A DNA stretch of 64,000 nucleotides from Thunnus maccoyii (taxonomy: Eukaryota; Chordata; Actinopteri; Scombriformes; Scombridae): positions 30,855,001 to 30,919,000 of the forward strand of contig NC_056540.1 of the NCBI RefSeq assembly GCF_910596095.1, written 5' to 3'. The notes beneath the pieces are model-generated. The model saw only the letters and a list, made by a program, of their open reading frames with translations, ran no database searches and had not been told where the DNA came from. This document shows, piece after piece, positions 46,456-59,235 of this stretch. Numbering within the stretch: the first letter of the stretch is position 1; each line of letters opens with the position of its first letter. A program made the position numbers and the translations under genes.

Positions 46456-49400
46456 TGCCCAAAAATAATTATTGCTTGTTTCATGTTTTAAATTAATTTG
46501 GTCTGTGGTCTAGACTTTGGAAAAAACAAAAAAAACATAATCTGAAGATCTCAGATAGCAAACTAGCACATTGAAATGTCCCAAAATAGGAAAAAAAAGT
46601 AAGTACAATGAGCATTTAAACAGTGAAGTGATGCAAGGGCAGGAGTAATGTGCTCTTTTTGTACCACTAGAGGCTGCACTTTCGGCCAGAGCTCAGAGAA
46701 AAATACAGGCAAAATGTACTGTAAGGAAGGTGAGTGTGACCATTTTCAAGATTTTCTGAGAAAAAATTTCAGTTAAACAAACCTATGGTAAACAAAATGA
46801 AGATTGCACAGCTGTTGAGATAGATTTCTATCTGTCACAGGGATGTCAGACAATAAATACACCCTACAAGCAAAGATTTATTTGCAATTTTTAATACTTT
46901 TTCTTTAATGATTACACAGATCCTTGAGTCGAGTAACAGAAAGCAGAAGATCCAACTCCAACAACCTTGACAATGTTTCAAAAACAGGTAAAGAGATTTT
47001 TGTTCAGAAAACCTTTAATCGTTAATAGAATTAGTATTATGACATATTTCAATAAATATTTAGATATATACAGATACAGCAGAAACGGTACATTCTTTTT
47101 TTCTCTTCAAATTGTTTCACATTTTTTGTACAAGCCAAAATATCTGCCATTGTATTTATATTCATGCAAAATATTGTTTCTCAGATTAATGAAAAATAAA
47201 AAGGATTTGCTGAACTTCTTTTTTTTTTTTTCATCCTGCTTTGATATGCACTCTCGGATTATAAGCATCGTAATGAGCTTTGTCATTTTTGCAAATTAAA
47301 CAGGTGCACTTTGTGCCAATACACAATAGAAGCTAGTAAAGCAAAATTAAGGCCATTCCAACTTGTGCAAAGAAAAAAAAATAATAATCATAATAATCAT
47401 AATCATAACAATGTTTCCTTTAGTTCACAGCAGTTCAGGAGTCACTGTATTTTCCCTTCTCCCTCAGGGCATCGGATTGTACGATACATACAAGAAAATA
47501 CAAGAGAACCAAACAAAACTCCAAAAACGAATAGTCATTAATCATCAACAAATCAAACCATGCTACTTTAAAATCCAGTTCGGAACTTAAGGATTTATAA
47601 ACTTCCAAAAACACATCCTTCATTGTTCAGTCTATATGCATCACATCTCACGGTAATGCAATATGAACACATTATCTATCTCATCTTAGGAACCCATCCC
47701 TCCCCCAAACCCCATACAGTATAATAATGATCAATACAATGATGCGAGGCCTATGACAAAGCTCTAAAATGACTATGATACACACAACAACCCACGCCTG
47801 AGGAAAAGGGTATGAATCATGTAAAATGGTGGTTGAATGAATGCATGATATGCTTATAGGTCCTTGTATTTTGTTTGCATATTCAACCCCCATATGGCAC
47901 AAGAAGATCAGTACGTAGAAAATGGACGACTGCTGTTGGCAAGAGGCTGATGGACAGAAGTGCTTCTAACTTTTCCCAGATGCAGTTGTCTATGGCACAG
48001 AAGTAAAAATGAGTCGTCCTAATTTGACTGAGTCTGCTGAAGTTTTCCAGTCAGGTATAGGAGGCCGTGATCAGAGAGGAGGCATCAAGATAGCATTTTT
48101 TCTGATGAGGCATTGCAGAGTCTCAACATCAGTATTAGTTTCCTTTTAAACAAGCATTTATTTTGGCATTTGCAATGAAACTGTAAGACGCTACTCATAT
48201 CCCAAACTTCATTGCTCATGGAAGCTGACTTTTCTAGCTTTTATGGAGCCCCCAAAGTCACAAAAGATGTTTAAATTATTATCTTGGGGTTACAAGACAA
48301 AACATATTGTGAGCTCCATGGTTTTTTGTATCATGTATTTATAATAAGCTGTGCTATATAAATTAAATTTGCTTGTCTCAAAGTATAGCAAGAAATAAAC
48401 ACTAAGCTAAATAGCATGTTTGTACTGTGCTGCCTTCTCTCTCCTTTTGATAGATATCCACCAGCACTTAAAAACTACAAAATTTTGCAGACAAAATCAG
48501 TTCACCTCAATGGATTAGCACATGAAGTAAATCAGCGCAAATTTAAGTGTCATGTTTAGAGAAAATATAAATAAGCTCAAGTAGCTATTGTGACTAACTT
48601 GCGCTAACATGTTCCTGGCTTGCTAGCGTGTTAGCGGTTAGTTTGCTAACTACCCCTACGAGTAGTCATCAAGCTTGTTGAACCTGAGGGCTTTTCTTGA
48701 AACTTTACCAGTGGGAGTTGCATGAAAAACAACCAAGAAGAAGAGGTGTAGTTTGGGATAATGCCACCTGGAAGTTAGTTGTTGCTGCAACTCTGTAATG
48801 GTACATCAGGAACGACGCCGTCTAGAGTCGTTTGGGGCTAATCACTATGCAGCTAATTAGTCTTTCCCAGCTAACCTTCAGTTTCTGAAGTTTACCAATA
48901 AAATAAAGGAACCAGGAGAAGTTTGAGAATCCTCTGTGTGCTCGTGAAAAAAACAAAGAGGATGATGGGTCCATTTCTAAAAGAGAGCAGATGCTGCTAA
49001 AGCTAACACTGTTCTCTATGAAGCTAAAACAAACATTTCGTGGCGAATTTTGGTCTTCACATCCAAAATGTCAACAGTAGATGTGTACCTGCTCTGACCA
49101 CATAATGGAAGATAAATTAAAACGTCCTCGGTGATCACGGCCTTGAAAGGTTTTACATCACCTTATCCGGTAATGATTTACTGCATGAAATGCATAGTTT
49201 TAGGGGGTGAATCGTATTCTATGGCACTTCCACTTCAAAGTTAAAACATACTGGAATGTGAACAGAAGAACGTGTGTGCGTGGCATAGCCCTTCGGATCA
49301 GTCTTACACACTCTGAAATAACTGAATTCACTATTGAATTTATGACATAGTGAATCAAATTGAAAATATCGACACATCCTCATAATTAAATTACATTATA
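46456..49400. other. Intergenic DNA, no gene seen
   Basis: AT-rich with short (AAT)n at 47384-47408 and homopolymers. 48570-48660 has GCTAAC/GTTAGC-rich text seen in several fish repeats. No exon recognised. Confidence 0.45.
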
Positions 49401-49932
49401 GGTCTAAAATTCAGCCGGCAAAAAAACGCACTACGGTTACGTTTATGACATCTAGTGGCCATAGTAATGTACTCCAGAATGACCCATAGGTCCATAATAT
49501 GCCTCTTTCCAAAACAGTTACAAATCACTGTTATAAAATAATGATGTTTTATGGTGTGACAACACTGTGGTTAAGGTCTGGTTAGGTTTAGGCACAAAAA
49601 CCACTTGGTTAGGTTTAGGGAAAGATCATGGTTTGGGTTAAAAAGATCACTTGACACAGGGTGTATACTTCCTTAAAGTTATGCATCCTTCATCGTCATG
49701 GCAACACCACAATGTTACGTTTTTTAAAAGTCCAATTTTTGCCACTTTCTGCCATCTAACTATCAAACCATCCACCCAACACGCCTCCTCCTAATTAGGC
49801 AAAATCATCTTATCAAGTCACCTTGTACTGACATAATCTGAACTGCATCACTTCCCCGTGTCATAATTACTACGGCCACTAGATGGCATAAATGTAACTA
49901 TAAGTAGTTTTAGCCGGCTTGAGCTTTAGACC
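49401..49932. mobile_element. Non-autonomous element with terminal inverted repeats of 60 bp or more
   Basis: The left end reads GGTCTAAAATTCAGCCGGCA, then TTTATGACATCTAGTGGCC. The right end in reverse complement reads GGGTCTAAAGCTCAAGCCGG, then TTTATGCCATCTAGTGGCC. The interior holds GGTTAGGTTTAGGCACAAAA and TTGGTTAGGTTTAGGG, phrases common in fish MITEs. No transposase ORF. Target duplication not resolved. Confidence 0.7.
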
Positions 49933-51544
49933 CATACTGTCGTTTTTCCTCGTGAGGACGGACACGTACATGTTGACACACTGTAAGAATGATTCTTAAA
50001 AAAGGACAATTCTGTACCACCAGATCAAAAATGTCAAAAAGAAGGAACAGCATTTATTGTGTGAGGAATGATCCACCTGTTTACTTCGTCTCAACGTGCT
50101 TTGCTTAAATTTAAAAGGAAAAAAAAAAGTGAAAAAGTGTAGGCTCAGCTTTTAAGGGATAGGTAGTAAACTTCAATCAAATGAAAACTGTCTGCTTTCT
50201 TTTAAAACAATATTAATTGAATATAGAGGTAAAATGCAAAAAAAAAAAGTGTCATAAGAAAATATCTCTGTATATATTATAACCATATTTCTTATATCTG
50301 AAGATAATCTGACAAACCCGATACTGCATCTGGCAATCAGTTAACATTCGGATTAACTGAATAAAACATCCTCAAACAAATCTTCAGCATTTTCCCCTCA
50401 ACAGCAGCAAAAGGTCATGGCTACCACCTAAAACACAACAACAACAAAAACACGTCTTTGGTTTCTCTTCAAAACCAAGTTTGGACTGGGGTTTAAATAT
50501 TTTAACAAGTTTCTAGTGAAATAGTATTTTCATGGTGATAAACAGTTGATTTATACTGGTACTGGACCACATTTTCCCTGTATGTGATGTTCAGGGATGA
50601 CAAATCAAAATATAACACATCATCTGGATTTTTATTGTGAAGTTTAACATGTTTTAATTATATCTTCTTCAGCCAATAAGAAGCACAGAAGCTCCTCAGG
50701 ATAAATGCTCATCTGTCATTATAGTTTCACATTTTAAAAAATCCAGATGACTGTTTTATTTCAGGTGACTACACAGACACGATGGTGTAACAGTTGCAGA
50801 GAAGTGTCTCACTGAACACTGAATGTTGAGAGTTTGGTGTGAAAAGAGACATTGTGACATTGTGACTGAAAATGCTACTATATACTGACAAAATCATGCT
50901 GAACACATTTTTTTTTTTGAATGAACAATATTTGCAAGTTCGTACTGTAATAATTTTCTAGGAAGTTTCCTGGAAAGATTTATGTAATTTGGTACTAATT
51001 CTAAAGAAAATACAAACAATGTTGAGTTTTTTAGTTTTTTGTACAGCAAACAGGTAAGTGTACAATTCAATATGAAGAATAATTCCAATTTTTAAAGAAA
51101 GGGTTTAAATGGAGCCATTTTTTGAGTAATTCCTTTGGAAATCGATAATTTCTTATATATTTAACATAATTAGCAATTAAATAAACTCAAATAATAGTCT
51201 CAGGCATCTGTAAATTGTCACTAAATGTGGGAAAAAAGAGTCGTAGTTCTTTCTAGAAAACTTCCTGAACCTGTACTGTAAAGTGTTTCCCAAATATGAA
51301 ATAACAATACTATGAATCTTAAACCCAGTTTCGCATGAAACTAAGTTTAAATGCTTCATTTGAACATTTGTTTTGCTTTACTACAAAATTGGAAAATGTC
51401 AAATTTCTATTTTAAATAAAGAAGCCCTTTGGGATTTTTTGAGTAAATGATACAGACAAAATAGGAATATGAAACAACCATGTAAAAAAAAAAAAATTCT
51501 ACACCTTCTCTTTGAACAATAATCTGCTCTTTTTTTCCTGCTAA
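49933..51544. other. Intergenic DNA, no gene seen
   Basis: AT-rich. Nothing recognised. Confidence 0.4.
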
Positions 51545-51610
51545 GTGTAATCAAGGGGGCTGGAGCCTGTCCCAGCATGCATTGGGCCCTGGACAGGTTG
51601 CTACTTCATC
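51545..51610 (+). repeat. Fish interspersed repeat fragment
   Basis: GGGCTGGAGCCTGTCCCAGC, ATGCATTGGG and CCTGGACAGGTTGC match a repeat widespread in fish genomes (consensus-like phrase 'ctggagcctatcccagc'). Confidence 0.5.
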
Positions 51611-53541
51611 ACTGCATTTGATCACTTTATCTTCTCCATTCGTTTAATAGTTACCAATAAGCATAAGAAACTTTGTTTGGCGGTTAGCATGTACAGTATG
51701 AGTCAGTAAACTCACTGCACTCTTGAGATGGTGGAGCTAAAAAAAAGAGGAGAAAATCATAATTGCATATACTGATCATTGCATAGAGAAGCCCGGCGCA
51801 AAGTATAAGAAAATAAAAAAAAAGTCTTCTGACAAATCATCAATCAAACCAACCGACCTGCTGAATGATGAAATCCCGTCCAACATAGCTATGACAACAT
51901 AAATCCAGTTATTTACTCTCTGTGTGGCGGTGACGTAGCTTTTCACAGATGATGATGTTTGCAGCTACATTGGTGCATGTCAATGAGATGAAAATATAGT
52001 TAATTAAGGTATAACAGGTGTTATAATCAGTATAATTTACTTCATACAGTATGTCCTCTCAGGGAGGGAGGGCGGAGGGGGGATGGGGTGGGAGGGGGTG
52101 TCACATTAAGGCGGGGTCAAAGCAAGGAAGCACTAATAAGATGTAAACATATCTATGTTTCAGTCCCAATGAACACAACGAGGAAAGCAAACGAGGATCT
52201 GTATTTTTACTCTGTCCAGGATCTATTCGCGCTTTCTCCGGTCGATGAAATCAAATTTACATCTTGTGGATTAAAAAAAAAAAAAAACCCAGAAAAAGCA
52301 CGTGAGGAGACGTCAGTCGACGCAGCAACTGACCGTCGAACCGTCGCCGTTCCTTTGGATGAAAAAGGTCGGAGCTGCAGAGCGCTGCACAGCCACAAGC
52401 GACATGTTTACTTGGCACATAAATTAAGAAAGAAACCAAAAAAAAAACAACAACAAATGCAATATGAAATAAATTAAGGACAGGTAGAGGAACACGTTGA
52501 CCACAGATAAATGAGATATTTTGTCTCATAATCTTCAGCACTGCTCGTCCAGTGTTTGTTTTTTTTTGTTTTTTTTTTTCTTTTTGTCCAGTCATGTGAT
52601 TGACAGCGGCAGCAGCAAACCTCAAGTGTCTCTGCAGTTCAAGGTTTTGTGGTGTTGGCGGGGGCGGGGGGGGGCGGGGAGGGGGGGGAGGAAAAGCGCT
52701 GACGAGTGCTTGCAATACACATTTGAAGCAAATCTAGATATATAGAACGCGTGATCCTTGCATTGCTCTATTTAATGGAAGCACCAATCCGACTTCCTTC
52801 CATTTTTTTGGGTGAAAAATCCCTCATTTCCAGATGGCCCTCCTTTGGAAATAAAGTTCATATTTTTTTTTTTTCCATTTATGATAGATACATGAGTATA
52901 TTACACTGCTGTATGCTTCTCGCACATTCCCACCCCGTCCCCACATCACTTTTTTTCATATAGAATTATATATCTGTCTTCACACACAAAAAAAAGACCT
53001 CAAATCAAATACAAGACCCTTTACAAGACTCTCTCGTCCTCTCCTTTCGTTTCCAGTCTGTCCGCTCCCACACAGTTTGTTGGGTGTACCTGCAAAAGTC
53101 TGTGTTTGCTTTTTCAATTTTTCATCTTTTCATTAATATATTGCCACATTCATATATCATGCATTTTACTGCATTGCTATTGCACTGGTCCGGATTATTC
53201 AGGAGGTGTAAAGAGACGGGGGACGGGGTTTGGGATTCGGGTCAGGAGAAGAGAATAAAGGGAAAATAAAGCAATACGTATCTCAAACAATGTCTAGTAG
53301 GGGTCTGGTAGGGGTGAGGGGGGGTGGGAGGGTGGGGGGCGACCGCCACAAAAAGCAACTTATCCTCGACCGAAAGAGGAAGAGGATGCAGGAAGAGGAA
53401 AAGGAAAGGTTGGCGTGAAAAAAGGGCGCAATGATATCTCCTATCCAAGTCTTCTCTCCGTTCCCTTCTGTTTCGTTTCTCTGCATTCTACTCTTTGCAC
53501 CGTTCTCGCCTTCCTCCTCCTCCTCCTCCTCCGCCTCTTGA
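51611..53541 (-). other. glra1: glra1 3'UTR and downstream DNA (extent uncertain)
   Basis: Directly downstream of the glra1 stop on the minus strand. ATTAAA-type signals on the minus strand occur near 52772 and 51647, but none is clearly decisive. The + strand shows G-rich runs (52660-52690, 53310-53340) and pyrimidine-rich runs (53505-53535). Apparent ORFs (52088-52477 and others) are low-complexity artefacts. Confidence 0.4.
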
Positions 53542-53826
53542 CTACTGCTTGTGGATGTCCTCGCTGCGGATGATCTTGTAAATGATCCAGTAGAAAATAT
53601 TAAAAATGAGGAAGACGAGCGGGAAGGCTACGCGGGACACCGTGTCGATGCGTTTGGCCCGGCCGATGAACAGCTTCTTCATCTCCTCGATGCTCTTCTC
53701 GGGCGCGGCCGAGGCCGGGGCGTTGTTGTTGTTGCCCTTGATGGCCATGCCGTCTTTGGCCTGCAGGCAGGCGGGGCCCATGCCGTAGCCGGGGAAGCTG
53801 AAGCGCCCCTCGCCCGTCTCATCCTC
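53542..53826 (-). CDS. glra1: Glycine receptor alpha-1 subunit, last coding exon
   Basis: The minus-strand exon starts after the acceptor TGTTGCAG (53834-53827) in phase 0 and encodes 94 residues: [20 protein letters not shown], a variable Asn/Ala loop ([14 protein letters not shown]), [19 protein letters not shown], then TM4 ([20 protein letters not shown]) and the tail RSEDIHKQ, stop TAG at 53544-53542. Human GLRA1 has the same layout ([20 protein letters not shown] ... [23 protein letters not shown]). The piece covers the end of the TM3-TM4 cytoplasmic loop, TM4 and the C-terminus of a pentameric glycine-gated chloride channel. Exons for the extracellular domain and TM1-TM3 were not found up to 64000, so the preceding intron exceeds 10 kb. 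Convergent with g3bp1, as in human. Alpha-1 is preferred over other alphas from the loop sequence and synteny. Confidence 0.95.
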   Translation of the reverse strand, partial: EDETGEGRFSFPGYGMGPACLQAKDGMAIKGNNNNAPASAAPEKSIEEMKKLFIGRAKRIDTVSRVAFPLVFLIFNIFYWIIYKIIRSEDIHKQ

Positions 53827-54329
53827 CTGCAACACAGGCCAAGACTCAGGCTGTTAGGAACCAGAGAAAGACGTTACTGTTGGAGGTGTGCGTGTTTGTG
53901 AATGAGTGTGTGTGTGTGTGTGTGTGGAAGTGTGAAAGTGTGTTAAAGGTGAGTAAATGCAGGTGTTGAAGGTGTTGAAGCTGTACGCATCAGAGGTCAG
54001 TTCCATTTCAGTTCAGTTAATTACAAAGTAGTTCAGACATGAAAACCAAATATTTCAGATGACGTGAAGTGAAAATGAAAAGTGAGAAGGTGAGTCGTTT
54101 CAGTACGTTTCTGTCTGTCTGAATTAAACCAGTAATAAACGTTCTAGGTTGTGCGTTCATATTCCGTGGTGTAATTTCCATCAGTGCAGTGTTTCCTGAA
54201 TCTGTTCTGTCACTGATGAGTTTGGATTCCTGAAACCATACATAACTACGACTTTCCTTAAATTTCAAGGAACACTCGGACAGTTATTTGCCGTCTCACT
54301 GGGAGTCAGACGAGAAGAACAATATTTAA

Positions 54330-54420
54330 TTTGATTTCTGTTCATTTAGTAGGGAGATAAGTCCAGGATGTATTTAGCCTAGCTTAGCACAAAGACTAGA
54401 AGCAGGGGTAAACAGTTAGC
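54330..54420. repeat. Fragment of the teleost repeat at 15185-15950
   Basis: Shares the text TTAGCCTAGCTTAGCACAAA and GACTAGAAGCAG with the left arm of that repeat. Confidence 0.5.
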
Positions 54421-56851
54421 CTCCAATTAAAGAGAGCTTCTCCAAATTCATCTTATCCATTTGTTGTATTTTGTTACCCAGCAGGCTTGTCACCATTATG
54501 TCCAAGAATGACTAGGGGTTTCGTTCAGAGTTATTTGAAGTTACTGTTGACAGCTGTTGTATTTAAGATATTTGCATCGTCTCTTCATTGAGAAAAAGCA
54601 GTCATACTGTGTCACCTTTCACATCAACATCAACATCATCACTGTTCAAACATAAAGCACAGTTTTCCAATGGTCATTTGTGGCTGATTAATTAGGTGTA
54701 TCTACATCCAGCTGTGTTTATTCATATTTTTATGCTTGGCTGAGTTCCTCAAATTAATACATAAACAGAAATGTATTTCCATCATGTTTTCTATATTGTT
54801 TTTCACTATTTGAGGTTTAATTTGTTCTCTTTTAATAACTTGTTGTGTCCTCTTCTTCTGTAATGGTTTAATGGCCCCCAACTGGATGATTAGCGCCACC
54901 AGCTATTTATCTCCATGACTTCAAATATTCACATCACAGCAGTTTATGGAAACGCATATTAAATTGAATTTTCTTTTGTTGATCTTTTTGGAGAGTTGGA
55001 TAAAAGAAACCTGACTATAGTTATTTGGTTGAGGGGTAATTTATCGGACTGGTCCATGTGTGACAAGTTAGTCATCTCGCATTTAGTTAGTCATCTTTGC
55101 ATTTTTTGTTTCTGAAACTTTTCTGACATCACTTGTCTGTCTCTTATATTCTCCTCCAATTCTACTTATTTTCCTGTGCATCACACACTTAATGAAGTGT
55201 AACCTCTATAGGCAACAGTTCAATTCATACAAATCACCCACAGTCTATATGCTGTGAACTCATTAACTATATAAAGATGGAACTGAAGGCTCCTAATGTC
55301 TCACTTTGAGCTTTCATGTTTCACTATGCGCTTAAAAAGATAAAATAAATGCCTCATTACGTAAAAACAATGTTGTTTTCCTCCGGTATGTTCCTCATAC
55401 AGCTTATCTGAAGACTATTATTGTCATTAAATAGTCAGCTTGGTGAAGACAGTTTGACCTTTTAGGACTTCACATTTATAACAAAGGTGTTGTGTGAAAG
55501 TAAGGCAGTAAGTAAGGCTATTATTATATTTAATTTATTCTCTCCGGTCATAATCCAGACTGAGATCTGTTTACAAAAGATTTAATTTAAGGAGGAATAA
55601 GAAGTAAGAAGAAATCAACACAAAGGTAATAAAACAAAGTCACATTCTTATTGAAGTGAGTACAAATATAACTTTTGAAAGGACTAAATAATGCATTCCT
55701 AATGGTGTCTCTGCTATGATATATTATGAGCTCAATATTGATCACTCCACCTGCAGCACTGAGATCAGGGTTGATATCTCTCCTTTTGTAAAAGTCATCA
55801 ATATGAGCTGAAGCTGAACGTAAAGTGTGTTTATCTCACCCGTCAAGGGGAGTACCGGCGCTGGGTGGGGGACGGGGGGGGAATGGGGGGAGTTGAGGGT
55901 TGTTGAATGGATTGGATTGACTGACATGCGCTGTACTCAAGGTTATGAGCGTGAGTGGCGTTCTCACTTGAGCACAGTGAGATATTGAAAATCCTATCTG
56001 CACCGTCACCCTGGCTTTTCATTACAGGGGACACAATGACTTCCTTATCTGGTCCAGAGACTCCAACACAAACACTGCGATGGGCCGAGAGAGACAGAAT
56101 GTGTGTGTGTGTGTCTGAAAATAACAGGCGTTCCAAAGTGCCCCTTTAAAGATAAAACAACACCCATGAAATTAAAAATTAGCAGACAAAAAGATCCCCG
56201 ATGATTAGGAGTCATGTTTGTTTGGATTCACATTTTTGATGAAAGACGGGTGTCAAAAAATTCATGCATGAATGCGACTTGTGTTCCCTGTGGGCCGCTA
56301 GTGGGAGACTGTGTGGCAGCCTATCAGCAGGGAATCTTTCTGGTGCATTCTGGGTAAGAAAAAGAAAAAAAAAAGGAGCATTTTGTCATTAGAAAACAAG
56401 CAGGAACGCAGCCCGGAGCAGGAGGAACTGTTGGCAGCAGGAGAAGTTAACGACTGACGCAAAACCTCTGCAGCAGCAACAAATCAACCAGCCAGTAAAA
56501 AAAAAAAAAAAAAAAATGGCTCAAGTCTCCTCTGTTGGAACAGCCTCTAGTTTACTGCAGAGGAAAAAAAAAGCTAAACACATTATCAATGAGCCGATAA
56601 TTACCAATGTGCATCAAGGAAATGGAAAAAAAAAGTATCAGAAGTAATCTTATTATAAAAATAAGATTAAATGGGGCAAAAGCTGCTGCAAGGGAAATTT
56701 TTTTTACCTTTATTGTTTGTGTGCAGGTATAGCGTTCATATGTGTGTGTGTGTGTGTGTGTTGGACCACCAGGTAGCGATCCATTTTTAGCGCCTCATGT
56801 CCCCGTTCTGTCCTTGCATCCACACCAACCCATCTATTACTGTTAATACAT

Positions 56852-56853
<2 letters not shown>

Positions 56854-56887
<34 letters not shown>
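56854..56887 (+). repeat. (CA)n microsatellite
   Basis: About 17 CA units in glra1 intronic DNA, with a complementary (TG)n run about 100 bp upstream (56741-56761). The two could pair as an imperfect hairpin. Confidence 0.9.
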
Positions 56888-56890
<3 letters not shown>

Positions 56891-58479
56891 GCGTCTACAC
56901 ATTAGCCGCGATGCTAGCCGACCTCTGCCCGTCCTTCAGTGATGCTGCTAAACTATTACAGATGCTCTGCTTTATTCTCCCTGCCATGTGATTAATGTGT
57001 AGGGCGGAGGAACGTGAGGAGGAGGCGCAATGAGCGGGACGATGGAGAGAGGGGGAGGAGGAGAAGGAGGAGGAGGAGGAGAACAATAAAGAGGCGAGAA
57101 GGGAAATATAGAGGAAGGAGGAAGCCCGATCTGTAGCCTGACAGACACTGCTCAGGGAAAAAAAAAAAAAAAAAAAAAAGCACAATCACCACTTTTGATG
57201 TGAGAAGACCCCTGACTGAGACCGAACCTATGCCCTTGGATGGCCCAGGTGATTCATTACATTCATGCTTAATTAGAAATTTCCTCCATTAACGCATCAA
57301 GGACTAGGCTTGTGTATTGGACGGAGGGATGGATGGATGGTGGGAAGGACAGAGGAGACTGAAGGAATGAAACATTGCCCTTTGGGTTGGACGCGGGAGG
57401 TAATTTATGGCGTTACTTTAGGATGCAGCTAATCGCTCCTCTTTCCCTCTTTTCTCTCCTGTTGTTGTTCTTCTTCTTCCCTCCATCCTCTCTTCTTCTC
57501 TCCATCATTCTCCTTCTGCCATCTTTCTGCAAATCTTATGACCTTGTTACATATAACACACATCACTGAATGAAACTTGAACAAATTTCACTCTGCTGAA
57601 AACTGGCCCCAAGGTTGTTTCCCTCCTGTCTTTCGTCATTTGTTGCTACAAACACTTTTACAGCTCTCCTTGATAAAGTAAATATTGTAGAGTAGATATT
57701 GGTACTTTGGATCCAGTACATTATATGAGAACACATAATCTTAGAATAGATGCTTACAGTCCATAAAGGTGCGGTTTTACAAGTAACCTACAGCCAGTTC
57801 AAGCTTATTTACTTGATTAAAAAAAACTTTTGACTAGATTAATCTCAGCAGACAGGCTGCTGAGCCTTTGAATGAAAATGACAGCATCAGTCATTTGTTC
57901 AAATGCCTAAATACGACCTTCTCGTACTCTATGACCTTCTACAGAGCCATAAAGTCTTACAGAGAGAAGGTCAGGCTGAACGGGTAAACATAGCATGTGA
58001 TTTGACATGCAAGACTGCTGACCGTCTCTCAGTTCCTACTGACGGTTAACATTGGTTAACCCAATTAAATCAAAACCATGGCAGTGGCGAATCAGGAAAT
58101 GTTCATGTACTTTCAGAGGGTACTGACAAACGGGGTAGTCTGGTCCTTTGGGGCACTGGATTGGAAAAACTTTATGGGTCATTTTTAAAGGCATTGACAA
58201 AAGACCCACTTTGTTTAGTTAGAAGGACTTGCTGCCTCTTGGTACTGAGCCAGAGCTACTCTCTCCCCAGTCACTATAAGACATAGTTAATCTATTTCCC
58301 ATCAGTTTGTGAGCTCACATCTCCAAAACGTATTCAAGCTGACTCTTGTCCTTTTCTGGTGCAAAACTTTATTGAAATAACTACGGGAATTGCTTTTATA
58401 CAACGATTCTGCTAGCAAATTGTTCCCATTTTAGCACGGTTTATTTGTAGGCTTTTAGGTAGACCACCTGCCAGAGTGA

Positions 58480-58780
58480 TGGAAGGAAGAGAAGAAGTGA
58501 AAGATGAGGAAAAAAATGGTGGAGAAAGCAGAGAAGGAAAGATGGAAAGTGACAGAAAGTGAAGCAGAGAAATAGAAGGGACTGAAGAAAGCGGACATGG
58601 TGAGAAATCCAGAAAGAAAGACAAGGTACGACGAAGAAAATGAGGTCATGGTAGACGAATACGGAAAAAACTAACCAGGGGAAGAGAGACGACTGAGGGA
58701 GATGATGGAGGGGAGAAGAAGAAGAAGAGGGTGAGACTGGGACTGAAAGAGGAAGAGAAAAAAGAGAGCAAGAGGACCTC
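58480..58780 (+). repeat. Purine-rich (GA) tract
   Basis: Roughly 300 bp in which the + strand is overwhelmingly A and G (GGAAGGAAGAGAAGAAGTGA, GAAGAAGAAGAGGGTGAGAC). Long minus-strand 'ORFs' over it are serine/phenylalanine/leucine low-complexity artefacts. Confidence 0.75.
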
Positions 58781-58804
58781 TTAGCTCGCTCATCCATCAT
58801 GCTT

Positions 58805-59235
58805 TCCTCTCTCGATTGAAGCATTTATATCTCTTGCCTCTGCTGATTTGATTAATCGAGCAGATTAGCAGGAAGCAGAAAGCAAACTGCGTAAGGCCCG
58901 CTATCCTCCACCATCTCCTCTGCAAATATTACCCTTGGATACTTGTTTTAGAGACCCGCATTTACATAAAACACGATTCGGAAGGTGTCAGCCCCAACTA
59001 ACACCGGCATCAGTCTCTCCTGAAAGAGGGCCGGAGGAGGAATTCCTTGGCTTGCGTTCCGCTTTATGATTTCCCCCTAGAAGCAATTCCAGCCGAGCAG
59101 CGGGGAAGGAAATGTATTATAAATTTGCCTTTGCTGATCCATTTTCTGGTGGATTCATCTCAAACCGTCCGCCACCCTCCCTTCCTTTTCTCCCCCCTCT
59201 GCCTCTTTCCTCGATTAAGGCCATTTGAGGCTTTT
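58805..59235. promoter_or_regulatory. Candidate conserved non-coding element in glra1 intron
   Basis: Unlike its surroundings this has balanced composition, no low-complexity runs and no coding frame. It carries dense homeodomain-like ATTA/TAAT sites (GATTTGATTAATCGAGCAGA) and E-box-like CAGCTG-type half-sites. This is an impression from texture, not an alignment. Confidence 0.3.

Noticed and set aside
52088..52477. 129-codon plus-strand ORF near glra1
   Set aside because: Contains lysine runs from poly-A and lies in the expected glra1 3' region. No homology or splice context.
53551..53901. 116-codon plus-strand ORF
   Set aside because: Antisense shadow of the glra1 last exon.
58441..58824. 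127-codon Ser/Phe/Leu-rich minus-strand ORF
   Set aside because: Produced by translating the complement of a purine-rich tract. Low complexity.
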